Below are positions 1 to 13,432 of a stretch of DNA of 64,000 bases, piece by piece; the first letter of the stretch is position 1, and each line of letters opens with the position of its first letter. The DNA is from Epiperipatus broadwayi (taxonomy: Eukaryota; Onychophora; Udeonychophora; Euonychophora; Peripatidae). The DNA is taken from contig JAQFVV010006312.1 of NCBI GenBank assembly GCA_028023455.1, positions 1,302,001 through 1,366,000 of the forward strand, given 5' to 3'. Made by a program: the position numbers and the translations under genes. The notes under the pieces were generated by a model. The model made no database searches and was not told the origin of the DNA. It saw only the letters and a list, made by a program, of their open reading frames with translations.

Positions 1-1533
1 AAGTAATGTTATATATTATAAGAGCATGAGAGATCAGCCTAGTTAACTCACTAAAGGAACCAAAAGTATAATTAAATATATTCACCAGCATTATCAATAA
101 GTGTAAGTAGGTATTCATTCATCATAATGAATGATTAACAATAAAAATAAATCAACAGTTAATCTGGTGACTGGTTTGCCAGCTTGGAGCAGATCATTGA
201 AACCATTAGTTGGATGCATACACTTACATGCTAATCCATAAAAATACAACCAAAAAATAATAGTGTTGGGATATTAAAATATGCTGATCATCATCAATGC
301 TCTGGTTACTTCATACCATTAATGTGACCAACTATAAACATAAATTTGAATAGAGACTAAACTAAAATAAAATGTAGTGCATAGGTTTTAAAGAATATTT
401 TCTTTGCACCAGCCAAGATGATCATGATGATTATCATTATTACATCATTAATGAGAATATCACCATCACTGAATGCCGATACACTAAACATACATTCCCT
501 TTATATATCAGACCATTATGCATGAATCTAACTCAGAGAACATAAATAAGATCTATAACTGTTATTGTGATCAAGAGATGATGCAACATATAATATTCTA
601 AAAACTTTAGTATTAAGTATAATTTTAAGACATGAATACAAGTTTTTTAATAATAAAAAAAACAAATGAAAATAAGGTCTCTAGAATATGGCTGTACACA
701 TATAATTTAAGCCTCTGACTTTGATTAATATACAAAAAACTATCACATTGTGATTTTCAATACCTCTTTATGGGTTTGAATTGTCATTTGACAATTAAAA
801 ATGATTAAATTTTACGTGTTTACTTGACACGCATCAATATTTATGCAACATAATAATTTCTGAATATAGTTTACTTGCCATAAAATAAAAACTTTTTTAA
901 GTTATCACTTAACTAATATAAAATACCACAATGGGTTTACATAAAATATATTATTGCGCAGTCATGTGGTATAATAATTTATTAACCTATTTGAATTTGT
1001 CAAAGTAATAATTGAAATTAATTTTTATAGTACGTAATTATTGATTTAATATATATGTTTGTGTGCATAAAGATGTATGTTCACACTGGTGTTTATATGT
1101 ATATTTTAATTTGTCACAATATATTTTTCATAATTAATTCAATATTGAAAGTATATTATTCATTTGTTATTTTAATAGTAAATTTTTCTCTTTATTGATT
1201 GCAGTTTTCTTTTTTTTAAAAAAAAGTACTATCAATTTTTTGACAATTGATGAATGTTTTTATTGTTGGTTTGACAGTTTATTCTAAAAAGACTCCAATC
1301 TATATTCCTTTTAATCGAATGTTATTAGAATGAAATAATCTTGTAACCATTAGTAAATCCAAATAAATATTTTATTTGTTATTAAAAAAAGATTTTGGAT
1401 GGTTAATGAATTAATTCTTTATTCATAGATTTTTAATCCAAGCAAAATTATTTACTTGTTTCACTCTTTTTACAAAATATAGATTTTAAATATTATTTTC
1501 ACTAACAAAATTATTTAAAATATTAGTCTTGAT
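1..1533. other. AT-rich non-coding DNA, nothing recognised
   Basis: The stretch is low-complexity and AT-rich, with scattered homopolymers. I see no ORF with protein-like composition, no convincing exon, and no repeat that recurs elsewhere in the window. Confidence 0.6.
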
Positions 1534-1573
1534 ATATATATATATATGTATCACTATTCACCAGCAATGCTTC

Positions 1574-1608
<35 letters not shown>
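1534..1608. repeat. TA and TG microsatellites
   Basis: A TA run (about 1534-1548) is followed after a short spacer by a TA run passing directly into a TG run (about 1576-1608). Compound TA/CA repeats of this kind recur at 2339, 2909, 8837 and 13050, and are typical of animal non-coding DNA. Confidence 0.9.
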
Positions 1609-1640
1609 CTTCACTGTACATAGCTGAAATAGCACACATA

Positions 1641-1856
1641 TAACTAATTCTTCATCAACTGGTTTCTCTTGATGGAGGCCAGTCTGAGATTGTCATCATC
1701 AGGAAAAGTGTAGTCAAGTAACTGTTCACATTCAATCTGTTCCCTTCTGTCTAGGATTGGACAGACTTCAAGCAAGCTAGGTGTTTTGTCCACATTCATG
1801 CAAGCTAATGCATACAGAAAGCTGGGTCTTACTTTTATAAACCAAAACTTCATAGT
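1641..1856 (-). CDS. possible coding exon or gene remnant, product unknown
   Basis: A 69-codon minus-strand reading frame starts with ATG at 1853 and ends with TAA at 1644. It is less AT-rich than the surrounding sequence and its translation has ordinary protein composition: charged residues, four cysteines, and an acidic DDD stretch near the middle. I do not recognise the product, and I see no clear splice acceptor or promoter that would fix its limits. It could be a terminal exon, a decayed transposon fragment, or a chance ORF. Confidence 0.25.
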
Positions 1857-2911
1857 GAACTATAGAGCAGCTGCTGATCTTGCCATTCTTACATTCTTTT
1901 AATTCTTCATTGGTAGTTTATTTGTATAACTCTGAAAACCTACTGCTAACTATTGCCAACCAATTAATCTCAAAACAATCTACTACAGCTTTTATTTATA
2001 TCCACCCTTTTTTATAGTAGGGTGACAAAAATACATTAATTAAAAACTGTTTTTATCTTTTTAATCTTTTCAGATACTTTTAATTAAAAGCTATTTTTGG
2101 AATTTTATCAAAATATAATTTACAAAGATTTTTAAAAATAGATAATAGAAATGTTTATAATTATTTTAATTTCAAAATCAGAATTCAGTAGAAATATTTA
2201 TTAGATCTTTTTAACTGTTTAATTTATAATACATTTTATTTTAAATCCAAAATAATTTAACCCTCTACTGTGATTTTATTTTAGGGAAATGTAAAAAATA
2301 TCTACAAAATTTTTTGACTGTGTTTATTTTGGCTTTTCCTTTCAACTCTATATATATATATATTCATGCACACACACTGTATTATTGGGTGCCGTGTAAC
2401 ATAACTGTTATAATATATATTTATATAGAGAGTGATAAAGACATGTAAATGTAACATATTGTTTATATTCTTGCATATATTTGTAGTGATAATTTACTAC
2501 AAAATGATTTTTAAATTAGAAATTGAAATAATTATTTCTACTTATACATGAGATGTTTTTTTTTTTAAAAAAAGAGCAGCATCTGTGTTGTATTCTTAAT
2601 CCACTTTGCATATATTTAAATATTTGCTGCATAAGTTTTTTGCCATGCTCATACAACCCAGTTATTATGATTATAAGAAGATAAAACTTCTCAAAAGTGC
2701 TCGGAATATTAATATTACAATTTGTACTTTTATTTTCAAGTCTGATTGACTTTTAAAAATATTTATCAATAATAGTTAAAATCAGTTGTTCTAATTATTT
2801 AATGGTATTTCACCTTTATATATTACATACTATTTATTTCTACATTGTTTATGTATCTAGATCTAAATACTGTATTATATTACAGTATTTAAAGACTAGT
2901 ATACCTGCACG

Positions 2912-2942
<31 letters not shown>

Positions 2943-3189
2943 GACTGGATTTACCTTTTGCCATTTGAGATCATGCTTTGTAACTGCTATCAAAGTTGTT
3001 GGCAATAGATAATATTCTATTTTTAGTTTCTGGCCTCTTTAGTAGTATATACTGAGCCATTTTTAATATATATTTACAATGATAAATGAGATTCATCCAA
3101 AATATTGGAGCTTTTATGCTAATAATGAGTTACCACAGAAATAGATCAATCTTACAATTACATTCATATTTTTATACTTGAAAAAATAT
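1857..3189. other. AT-rich non-coding DNA with microsatellites
   Basis: No gene is recognised. It contains a TA run near 2345 and a CA-to-TA compound run at about 2909-2942. The short reading frame over the CA run encodes a His/Thr repeat and is a by-product of the microsatellite. Confidence 0.6.
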
Positions 3190-3740
3190 TTAATGGAATA
3201 TTATAATTATATATAATTTACAGTGCTAAATATTTAGATGTAAAGTTTCAAAATTAACTTATTGCTACTATTTTTACCGTAATTGAATAGCTTCAAGCTA
3301 CAACAAATGACAATGTATTTTTAAAATTAAAAAGATACCTCTTTAACTCTGTTCTATTTCCTATATTAGGAAAATGCTTTTGCTAGAAAGAATGAATTAA
3401 TCAATCAGAAATTTATTGCTAAATGTTTTTACACCTGATTGACAGTTTTTCTACATGAAATAGGATAAAGTTACAGGGTATCTTTATAATTTTAAAATGG
3501 ATTCTCATTTGCTGGAGGATTATTCAATGACATTTACAAACAGTTGCAATGAGTTAATCTTAAAATATTACATCTAAATATTTAGCACTGTAAATTATTA
3601 TTTATTACATAATATTAGAATTTAAAATCATCATTGTAAGATTAAAAATGAAAGAAATTTCTTTTTGACTAGATATATGTATCAGTCAGATGTAAAAACA
3701 TTTAGAAATAAATTTTTGATTGATTAAAGGAATTTCTGTC
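3190..3740. repeat. nested foldback repeat
   Basis: Two pairs of inverted segments interlock. The stretch at about 3211-3243 (TTTACAGTGCTAAATATTTA core) returns inverted at about 3563-3597. The stretch at about 3390-3450 (AATCAATCAGAAATTTATTG core) returns inverted, with substitutions, at about 3675-3728. The arms are diverged and have no ORF between them. This is best explained as old MITE-type insertions, one partly overlapping the other. Confidence 0.55.
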
Positions 3741-4241
3741 TTCTATAAAAAGAATTGTAGAATCTAAACAATGTTACAACATTACTAATGTTTGAAATGA
3801 AATTCATGAGTGTTAAAAATAATTACAAGGTTTTTGTATTTACAAAGGTACATTCATCTTTCATTTATTTTTATTTTTATTAACTGTAAACACTTCTTAG
3901 TGAATCAGTCATAAAATTCAATGAAAGCATATTTTTAAAAAGTATATCACCATCTAGTGTAAATTACTGAAAAATTACTGAACCAATATCAGTATGGTTT
4001 GAATATTAGCTCACTAACAATATTGGATTGGACAACCCTAAAATATTGCATTGTCATTGTACATTATTATCAATACCTAACACATATGCAAAATTTGAAG
4101 AAAATCTGTTTGATAGAAGTATGTTAAAAATCAGTTACAAGATTTGACTTAAACAAACAGAATTTCTAATTTAAATGAGTATTTAAAATAGCATTGATTG
4201 AAATTAGAATTAATACTACAATCTATATTTTAATATAAACT

Positions 4242-4623
4242 GCATATAACAGGGGTCCCCAACCCTATGCCCATGGGCACCATGGTGCCCACAGATCATT
4301 TTATGTGTGCCCACTGCTATCCGAACACGATAAAAAATTATTTATCTGATACAAATAAATTTAATTTATTTAATTTTTTATAAATTATTATATTATATTG
4401 TAATCAAATTGTAGGGCATACTATACTTTTACAGCGTAAAAATATAAATGTTAATTATGTTAAAATTTTATTTTTGAAATAAATATTTTTTTATACATTA
4501 TATGTATTATTAACAATATCCAACTATAAGTTTACATTGAAAAAATAAATGGTGCCCACCATCTGGCCAGTATTATAGAATGTGCTCTTAAGTGCAAAAA
4601 GGTTGGAGACCCCTGGCATATAA
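4242..4623. mobile_element. non-autonomous hAT MITE with 8-bp target duplication
   Basis: The element runs from 4250 to 4615. Its left end reads CAGGGGTCCCCAACC and its right end GGTTGGAGACCCCTG, which are inverted copies with one mismatch. The octamer GCATATAA lies immediately outside both ends (4242-4249 and 4616-4623). A CAGGGGT-type terminus with an 8-bp duplication is diagnostic of the hAT superfamily. The 366-bp interior is AT-rich and has no transposase, so it must have been moved in trans. The perfect target duplication suggests a fairly recent insertion. Confidence 0.9.
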
Positions 4624-7360
4624 GGAAACATCTATTGCAAAGCAATATTGTGATCCCTATGATAAAGAATTTCAAATTAAAACTAACATCAGGTAAACTA
4701 GGATATTTTGTGCTTTTCATGAAATGATATAATATTATTTAACCTAACCAGTATTTCACATAGTTATTTAGAGCTTTTCATATGATACAAACATAATATT
4801 CAACATGTGATTACTACAAAGTATGGTACTTAAATATCAATGTCTTATTTAATATGTAAAGATTATAACTACAAATTTATTTTTATTTTAAAACAACCAA
4901 TCTCATGGATTAATTTTTAATATTAATATTTAATGATAGTATTGCATGATTATAATATTTTCTGTCAACTTTTTAAATATTGAATAAGACATAGATTGCT
5001 TATAATCATTTCATTTGAATATCATATCATTTTGTGAAAATTGTGGAGTAGTAAAATTAATCTGATAAAAATTGATCTTAATGTAAAATTATGATTCTAG
5101 GAATTGCTGTATTATTTTCTTCAAATTATTGTTTACAATTTAAGCTAAAATATAAATTATTGCATTTCATTTCTGTTGGCATATAATTACAACACTTTTT
5201 AATTATTCACATGGAAGGAAAAAGAGTAGTTGCATATTAAGAATGGATTTAGAAAATCTGAGATGCCATATCTAGATGTAACTATTTTCATTTAATGATT
5301 ATTGAAGTCTATAATAAATTTCATCTTTCTTCATTTAATAAGTTGTATATAAGAGTCTATACTTTGTTTTTATTTAAGCAAGTTATTGAATTAGAGCAAA
5401 CAAAGACTTATGTGTAAACTGATCAAGTATTCAGATGAAAATATAAATATTACATAAAAACTTTCAGTCTGAATAACTTTTAAAAATTTTTTATTGTCAG
5501 CATTCATTTCTAGAATGATATCTCATTATTATATATTAACTATTATTTATTTATATATTACCTGCACATAATTATATAAATGCTATATTTTATCCAAATA
5601 TTTAAAGATAAATGTGCACATGTTTTGCTCATATTTTATTACTAATATTATATTTTTTTCAATAAATTTCAGCTATGATGTAATTAAACAATATACCAAT
5701 AAACAACTGATTCTGCCAATTGAAATCATATCAACTGATATTAGTATTTGTCAGACTCACTTTTAAAATGAAGTAAAACTACTTTTAGTTTATTACTGTA
5801 GAATAATATAAGAATTGTAAATATTGATAATTTATATAAACTGAAAAGCATATTTGATTTAAAGGAAAATCAAATAAATACTATTACTAGATGTCATGAT
5901 TTGGATTACAATGCTAGATTTTAATTGATACATTGCCTGATTATATTTTAACTGTAATTTATGAAAAAGATCTGCTTGGGAGAAATGTCATTAAATTATC
6001 AATACTGACATCTAAAAGTTTGTGAGAATCTTCCAATTATTATATATAATTCTTTACACGAGATATCTGTTATTTATGAACATATTAAGGAAGTTGTGGT
6101 ATCTGATCTACAACTCTATTATAATAAACTAAAAATGCCTGTTTTTAATTGGTATGTTGTTTAACTATATCATAGTTGAAATTTATTTAAAACAATATAC
6201 AAAGAATACCTGTATCTACACACACATGCATGCACACTCACACATTTATATCTATAAATATATTGGAAAGCAGCAATATACAATGATTTTGGTAACTGCT
6301 AATCACAGTCAGCAACTAGGCAACATTTCAAATCATATAGAAAAAGTAATTATAAACTACTCTTGTATATTATGATGAAAATTAAAAATAGTAATAAAAA
6401 AAGAGAATAGAACTATAGATTGAAAAATGAACTTTTTAAGTCTAAAGGTACTAATATGTTATGAAGAAAAAGTCATTTGAATATATGAATTGTTAATGTG
6501 TTTATGTGAAAAAGTGATCCAAAGTTGTAAAATTTGTAGTGTAGTAAAATTTAAATTGATTAATTGCACATTAACATCTAGAAATATCTAAAATAAGGTG
6601 GACTAAAATGTTTTATATTAGAAGATTATAATATACACCATCCAAACTAAGATTAAAACAACAATGTTGCTTTTATTGTCAGAAAAAATATTGCAAAGAT
6701 TATCATTGGATTTAATTCTATGAATGATTGATTGATATTAATCTAATTTTAGAAACATTCATATAATAAAATTATATACTCCAAAAACTCAAGCAAGTAA
6801 ATAAGAAATTTAAATGTTTACAATTTAGTGTTGGTGGAATTAGATATATTCTTAATGATTAGTGATTGAAATGCCACAGTTTGAAAGGAAAAGAAAGAAA
6901 TGTTATTATGTGAACATGGAAACAGAATTGAAGCAAGAGAATAACTAATCTAATTTTGTGAATTTAATGTTTTTTTGTTGTCAATACATTTTTAAGCAGT
7001 TAAAATGCTATCTGTACACAAATGTATCACCAAATGAAGTTTATATAAATCAAATTGATTATATTATTGACTCTGAGCAATGAAAGACTTCAACTTTAAT
7101 GCAAAAAAGCATGGAAAGATATTGCGGAATAATAATAAATCATTCATGTATAAATATTGAATCAAGCTGGTAAAAAACTTACAAGCTTATTTAACATTCT
7201 AAATATAGTTGAGAAATCATACCTGATGCTTTTACAAATAACATGGAAAATCAATTTGAAGATTATGGTGTAAATTATTGTGATTCCAAATGAACTGTCA
7301 GAAAATGTGAAACAATAATTAGAAATGAATCTGAAAAAAAATCAGCAAGGTTAAACAATC
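4624..7360. other. AT-rich non-coding DNA, nothing recognised
   Basis: Long stop-rich AT-rich sequence. I see no exon-like or repeat-family signal. The small frame near 6154 covers a CA-rich tract and is not protein-like. Confidence 0.55.
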
Positions 7361-7800
7361 AAACATCACATGATCACCACTCTTTATGCTTACACAAGCT
7401 GTTTTTCACAGAGGCAAAACTCTTCATATAGTAGCACCATTCAGTGCAAATCAGAGCAATCAATCAATGCAGGAAGGTTTGTGCATGAAATTCCTAATCC
7501 AATATCCCCAGACTAGTTTCAGGCTTGTGGATTTCATCAGTGAAAAGCCTTGGATCTGGGAGAACTGCACCTAGATCTTAAGATCTAATGCAACCCTCCA
7601 GCAGCCACCTTTTACTTTTTTAGCTAATTATAAAGCATTGAGTCCAAAATAAAAACCCAATAATGTTTTCAAGCTGAGCTCATTAGCTTGTATAGTTGTA
7701 TAGATCTGAACTCAGTTCAGCATCCATACTTTTTGGTGTTTTTGGTTCTTTAATAACCACAGTCACCATAATCCTATTGGGTAGGATTGGTATTAAATCA
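7361..7800 (-). mobile_element. hammerhead-motif repeat, copy 1 (minus)
   Basis: This unit is shared in opposite orientation with 24173-24590. Landmarks read on the minus strand are a GGTTTAAC/CCAATCCT-type block near 7780, TGAACTGAGTTC near 7710, the ribozyme-like core at 7498-7560, and a GGCAAAACTC/GAGAGTTTTGCC-type end near 7410. No protein is encoded. It abuts a partial plus-strand copy (7801-8090), so the two form a head-to-head inverted pair. Such inverted dimers are common for this family here. Confidence 0.7.
7496..7562 (-). ncRNA. candidate type I hammerhead ribozyme core, degenerate stem II
   Basis: On the minus strand CTGATGA (7540-7534) is followed 13 nt later by GAAAC (7520-7516), then the palindromic ACTAGT and cleavage-site-like GTC (7513-7511). 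The sequence before CTGATGA ends TTTTCA and the sequence after GTC begins TGGGG; these can pair (partly by G-U). Farther out TCCAA can pair with TTGGA, leaving an internal loop as in type I hammerheads. The 13-nt stem II segment does not pair well, so this copy is probably inactive. Confidence 0.5.
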
Positions 7801-8090
7801 TCAAACATCACATGATTATGAGTCTTCATGCTTACACAAGCTGTTTTTCAAAGAAGTAAAACACTCCATACAGTAGCACAACTCAGTGCAAGTCAGAGTA
7901 ATCAATGGATACAGTGCTCTCAGATCCAAGGCTCCTCACTGATGAAAACCACAAGCTAGAAACTAGTCTGGGGTTATTGGATGAGTAGGCACTACATAGG
8001 GACTTTATGCACAAACCTTCCTGCATCCATTATTAATTCTGGTTGCACTAAGTGGTGCTACTGTATGGAGAGTTTTGCAAGGTTAAATAA
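7801..8090 (+). mobile_element. hammerhead-motif repeat, copy 2 (plus, partial)
   Basis: Plus-strand partial copy joined head-to-head to the preceding minus-strand copy. It contains TCATGCTTACACAAGCTG and CACTCCATACAGTAGCAC blocks near its left end, the ribozyme-like core at 7923-7982, and a TACTGTATGGAGAGTTTTGC end near 8061-8080. The same outer blocks occur at 24 kb, 36.6 kb and 48.3 kb. Confidence 0.65.
7923..7982 (+). ncRNA. candidate type I hammerhead ribozyme core
   Basis: CTGATGA lies at 7939-7945, GAAAC at 7959-7963 and GTC at 7966-7968. The proximal stem I strands are CCTCA and TGGGG (five pairs, one G-U), followed by an internal loop and a distal TCCAA/TTGGA helix. The sequence after GAAA contains ACTAGT, a perfect palindrome too short for a hairpin but able to pair between two molecules. 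Stem II is imperfect (two of four pairs). The motif order and spacing match the known hammerhead layout. Confidence 0.55.
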
Positions 8091-8836
8091 TATAGAAAAA
8101 TCAAAATTGGTATAAAATATAGTGGTGATTGCAAAAAATAAAAACAAACCAAATTAAAAAGATAAAGATTTTTTTAAATCTATCCCAAGCCTCCCTGCTC
8201 CAAAAATAAATAATAAAGAATCAAAAAAAAAGTATAATAATAATAAACTTTTAAAATGGAATATAGTTTCATTCAAGGATAAAATTTCTATTATAGGTAT
8301 GTTATTGTATAATGCTAGAGGATAGATTATAATCAAAGTAATAAAAGGTCAAACATAAATGGAAGAAATATACAAAAGATTGGTCTATGCCACAATAACA
8401 ACAACCAAAATAGTTTTGGATTAGGTATCCTATTTTGTATAGATTATACCCAAAGTAATAAAGAGCAAGTAGAAATGGAAGGAATATACAAAAGATCTAT
8501 ATCACAAAAATTCTATGGTGAAAAATCTTTACTAATGAAAAATAGCATCAGATTTGTCTTGATACTATTTGATGTTGGGTAAGGACATTAAAACTGAAGG
8601 AGTTACAATAGAAATTCTGCAGGAAATAAAAAAAAATCAATAAAAATACTTAACGACAGCCTGAAAAACTATTCAACAAACTACAGATTGAATCTTTAGT
8701 GTCTATATAAATATATGGGACTATCAGTAGAGATGGTATTTCACCTCTATTGCTAAAAGGAGTTTGCCTTGACAACTGTTTGAAATTCTTGATTGTTATC
8801 TATATTAGAATTGTCTAAGTGCTGACTGGTTTCTAA

Positions 8837-8867
<31 letters not shown>

Positions 8868-10700
8868 ACAAAGCTTGATAGTGGGCTATTGATAAAGCTC
8901 CATCTAGTGAACATAAAATGCAAGCTATAGCAAGTTACTAAATTTATAACTTGTTTTGTTTATCATATTTATATATAATAAACGAGTATTAACAAATAAT
9001 ACAAAGTATTGTATCATATCTCTTTTATCTCATGCAAGAAAGAGTGTTTTGAAAATCCCACAGTCCATTGGAGAATGCTGGTTTCACAAAAGATTGAGAA
9101 ACTAAACACATCATTGCTAATACATAAAAAATAATTTTAAAAGCATATGAAATATCAAAAAGAAAATTTCATTATTAAAACAAAAATTTTAGATTCAATT
9201 GACGATGCTATTGAATGTTTTGGAGGGAAATAAATATGCCAGAACATTTCAATATTCTTTTGAGAAATGCCCATGAAGATCAAGAAGATACATTTAAATT
9301 ACTTACTTAATGAAACAAACTGACTTAATATTATCAAAAAGGTTAAAATGCATATTATGATTATTAATGTTAAATGAAATATATAACCTCCCTCCTCTCT
9401 TCTTTATTTATCTAAGCACAACCTTTTCTATGGATATCAGAAAATACTGTTCTTTTATCTATTCACCTTATGTACTGAAGATATAATCATGGGGAAAGTG
9501 ATTTGAATTAGCACTTATAGCTGAAAATAAAAAAGATTTCACAGTTCCCTTTAGAAAAATTAAACAATAAAATGAAACATTGGGATTACTGTTGGACTTG
9601 AAGAAAATGATGATGATGGCATAGTTAGCAATTGATTTCAAAATTGACAAAAGTGTTTGACAATTTTTGAATCATGATTATTTACCAATAGTAAAATATT
9701 CAGCAGTTAAAAAATTCACCACAGACTGGCACTAGCAGAATTGCAATGGGAAATTTAGACAAATATAGATTGATTCTGATCAGTAAACATCAGTATTATT
9801 CAAAAAGTATTGTTCCCGTATGTCTCTAGTTACTGAAAGTGATTGTAGAAATAAAATTGAAAAAAGAAATGAACAGGATTCATTGTGAAGCACTGATAAG
9901 ATTGAAATTTTCTGATTTAATCATATCATAAAAGTGTTGAAATTGGTGATTTCTCATCATATTATAAAGACAATCTAATTAGTTAGAAAAGTTTGCAATT
10001 CTTAAAAATAATGGCAGTGAAAGAAGTGGGTGTCAGAAATGATGTGGTTAGATCCCATTGTTACAATACTTTTCCCCAGTTCTTCATAGAGCTATCTAAA
10101 AAATCAACAATATTAAGAAATGTTATTCACATAATTTCCAAAAGTTAGACATCTCTCAACTTGGTAGCTTCAAAAAATATATTTTATGAATTATTTCTGA
10201 TTTATTTAAACTATGAATCTACCAAAAATATGAAATAAACTTTGTTTTATAATTGATATCCTGGTTTATATATACAGATCAGCATATGTCCAAGAATGTT
10301 GATTATATTCACACATGCAAACACACTCACACATATATAAAGCTATTTGTTATAGTAGAGATTGTTCTATCTATTATAAAATAGTTTATGAAAATACTTT
10401 TGTTGTGTATTGATTAGTTAACTAATTTTAAATGGTAAACATGTAATTTTAATTATATCTACAACAAAAATATTTGAAAAGATTACTTTCCGCTTTTTGT
10501 AAATCATTTGTAACAAATGTTTCTGATTACAGTATTTAAAACTTATTAGCAATTTCTAGATGACCATAAAATTAAACAAAACATTGAAATTAGATTATTG
10601 AGTAATGTAATTAAAATACACACCTATGCAGCTTATATTTATCTGGATGATATGTAATTAATTATGCTACTATTAATGAACACATACATAGAAATGGTAG
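8091..10700. other. AT-rich non-coding DNA with a short direct duplication and a TA run
   Basis: Around 8327-8380 and 8443-8500 two related stretches (AAAGTAATAAA...GGAAG.AATATACAAAAGAT) lie in direct orientation about 115 bp apart. A TA repeat of about 30 bp is at 8837-8866. No gene was recognised; the reading frames here are short and stop-limited. Confidence 0.5.
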
Positions 10701-10705
10701 ATTTT

Positions 10706-11560
10706 TAAAAAGATATTCACCTTTATTACTACCTAGCATGTTTTTGATATATTATGAATATCATATTCATAGCTTATAAGATACATGTGAGTTTTCAAGT
10801 AAACCAAGATGGCACCCTATATTTTTGATAAATGTATAGTTTTTTTGAGGACCTATAATCTATTGAAAATGTGTTAGTTGTTAAATTAAAACAAAATCAA
10901 TAAATTTATTGTTAAATTTAAAAAAGGAATAAATTCTGATAAATTTCATTAAGAAGCCTTATTTCAATTTTTTTTTACTTATAACTTGGAAAATAACAAG
11001 ATGGTCTTAACATTGCTATACTTTGGTTCCAGCATGCTTTTTTTTGTCAGCAGTTTTTTTTTTTTTGGTAAATTGTCATAATGATAAAAATTTAGGTCCT
11101 GTCTGTCATAGAACATGATGCAATGAACTATTTCCAAAGCTACAGGATTTTACCCTTCCAAAAAGTGTGCATTAATAGTCACAATATGATTGCATGTCGT
11201 CAACATGAATAAAATGTAAATATTGTATTATATATATTTCATTTTTCTGTTAGTAAGTTAATTCAAAAAAGAAAAACTGTAAATATTGTAATTAATTTCA
11301 CGACAATTGTTTTTTTTTTTTAAGTAACAGTAATAAAATAAAATATAATTATTAAATATGATGTTTCCTAGCAGGCATTTTTTTGTAAACATTTTTGGTA
11401 ACCCTCAAAATTGTAAATTTATCAAAAATATGGGCTGCCATCTTGGTTTACTTGAAAACTCTCAAGTACCATTTATAGTCATATTACTATAAGCTATAAA
11501 TATCATATTCATGATATATTGAAAGCATGCAAGGCAGTAATAAAGCTGAATATTTTTTTA
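10706..11560. mobile_element. large foldback (MITE-like) element
   Basis: The left arm (about 10706-10816) and the right arm (about 11437-11558) are inverted copies. The clearest block, TTCAAGTAAACCAAGATGGC near 10795, returns inverted at about 11437-11456, and AATATCATATTCAT lies farther out on both sides. About 600 bp of non-coding DNA with long T runs separates the arms. No transposase is present. The class is undetermined because I could not define a target duplication. Confidence 0.6.
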
Positions 11561-13256
11561 AATATATCGCTTTTCTGCATAGATGTTCATCAACAATCAT
11601 TTATTACATTAGCTCAGAAAAGAAGGAAATAAATAATTTTATAGTTGAATTAAGTAAACTAGAATTCTTTCAGATGGTGGATTCATAGAAATAATCAATT
11701 TTTTACTCTAGAGATTAATCATAGCTTAATGTTATAGTAACTTCCAGATAACAGAATCAAATATCTATAAATTTATGATTCCAACATTCTCATTTTGATC
11801 ATGAGAATATGAAAGTTAGAAAGGACAGAAAGCATTTTCCTTAAGGATTTGCATTCTAAAGATCATAATTTGACTTGAGTAATTGATAGTTATTAAATGC
11901 TGATCTTTATCAATAAAGAATTTCAGAATTATACAAGTCTTCCTTATTTCTTTTATACTGGCTGTGCCAATGATTTAAGATATAAATATCATAAAAAGTA
12001 GAAGTCAATTTAGATATTACTATCTAATATTCTTTCAGAAGATAGATCTGAAATAGAATTGTGCAGGTATAAAACCAATCTTAAAAATGTATGTACCTCT
12101 TTTATTAATTAGTATGTAAATTCTTGACAAATCAGTATATAACTGAAATCACTAAAATATATAATTTTTTGTTTTAGTATCAAATTTTTATAGCTTTAAG
12201 AAAGACATGTATTAATCTATTTTCATCAGCGTGGGTAATAAAAAAAAGTAATGGTTAATACCTATTGAATATATAAGTGAACTTCCAATAGGTCTCATCC
12301 TTCAAGGCCAATGGTTAAAAATTCGTTTTGGGATTTGGATGTGATAATATTATCTAGTATCTATTTTTTTTTTTTTTTATGTTCCAATAAATGCCTCTGG
12401 AGTGGAATATACAAAATGAATTAAAAATACAGCACAACTTTTAATAATATATGAATATATATAAATTATTAAATAATCACTGGAATTTAATTGAATTTTA
12501 TTTATAGTGTATAATAACCTATTTGTGCATAGAATCAGTTTGTTTATATATATTTAAGCACGTAGAATAGTAATGCCTTACAATTATTTTTAGCTGCCAT
12601 CTACATTGACATGAGCCATTTTATATTGATTAATTTATTTATGGCATTTGATGCTGGGTGATTTATTTATGGCATCCTTTGTAGATTACTAATGAGTGGC
12701 TGCCATCTATATATGAGATAATAGCTCCTCCACTAGATGATAATGTTATCTAAGAGCAATAACAAAAGTATTTAGATCAAAGGTGGCTGTTTGGAAAAAT
12801 ATTTTAGTCTGCTAAATAAAAATGAAAATAAATTTAATAACAAGAGTATGTTAATTTTTCATCAATTTAAAATTAAATTTTCACGAAGATTAAAAATATA
12901 TATATCTTATATAATTTTAAATCGCATTACTATTTATGATGTATTAAATTATCCGCTATTGATTTTAAAATCTTCATGTTTTTATCTACTATTGAATATG
13001 TAAAATAAATTTTGAGAAAAAATTTAAAAAAAACTTATTAAATGATATTGCAGTATATATATATGTGTGTGTGTGTGAGAGAGAGAAAGCATTTTTTTTT
13101 TGTCTTTAGTAATAGTAAGTAACAAAGCCTTTAAAAGTGTGAAAGTATATGATTATTGCAAGAACAGATTGCCATTGTTTATTAAGTAGTCATTAGTATA
13201 AAATATATACAAACATTAAAAGTAGATGTTATTGTAACTAAGTTACAATAGCTGAA
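11561..13256. other. AT-rich non-coding DNA
   Basis: No gene recognised. Near 12597 and 12690 the phrase CTGCCATCTA occurs twice, and TTTATTTATGGCAT occurs at about 12636 and 12663, showing a small local duplication. A TA/TG/GA compound microsatellite lies at about 13053-13086. Confidence 0.5.
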
Positions 13257-13432
13257 TATAAATATAGGGGATTTGAACTCAGACTTTCAAGTAACCTTCA
13301 TCTAACCACACTATCTCATACTACTGATACACATGACCACACACATGTAGAAAAGATAAATAATCACTAATATAAATATTTCGTGCAGAACGAGCATTCA
13401 AAGTCTGAGTTCAAATCCCCTATATTTATCAT
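13257..13432. repeat. hairpin repeat with tRNA-like arm
   Basis: AGGGGATTTGAACTCAGACT at about 13266 returns inverted at about 13403-13422. On the minus strand the left arm reads like a tRNA: an A-box-like TAGTGTGGTTAGATG followed after about 30 nt by a B-box-like GAGTTCAAATCCC. The second arm repeats only the B-box half. This fits a tRNA-derived SINE that was partly duplicated in inverted orientation. It is not a functional tRNA gene because no acceptor stem can be drawn. Confidence 0.5.

Noticed and set aside
8327-8500. A separate transposon based on the short direct duplication
   Set aside because: Only about 50 bp is shared and no ends or other copies are visible.
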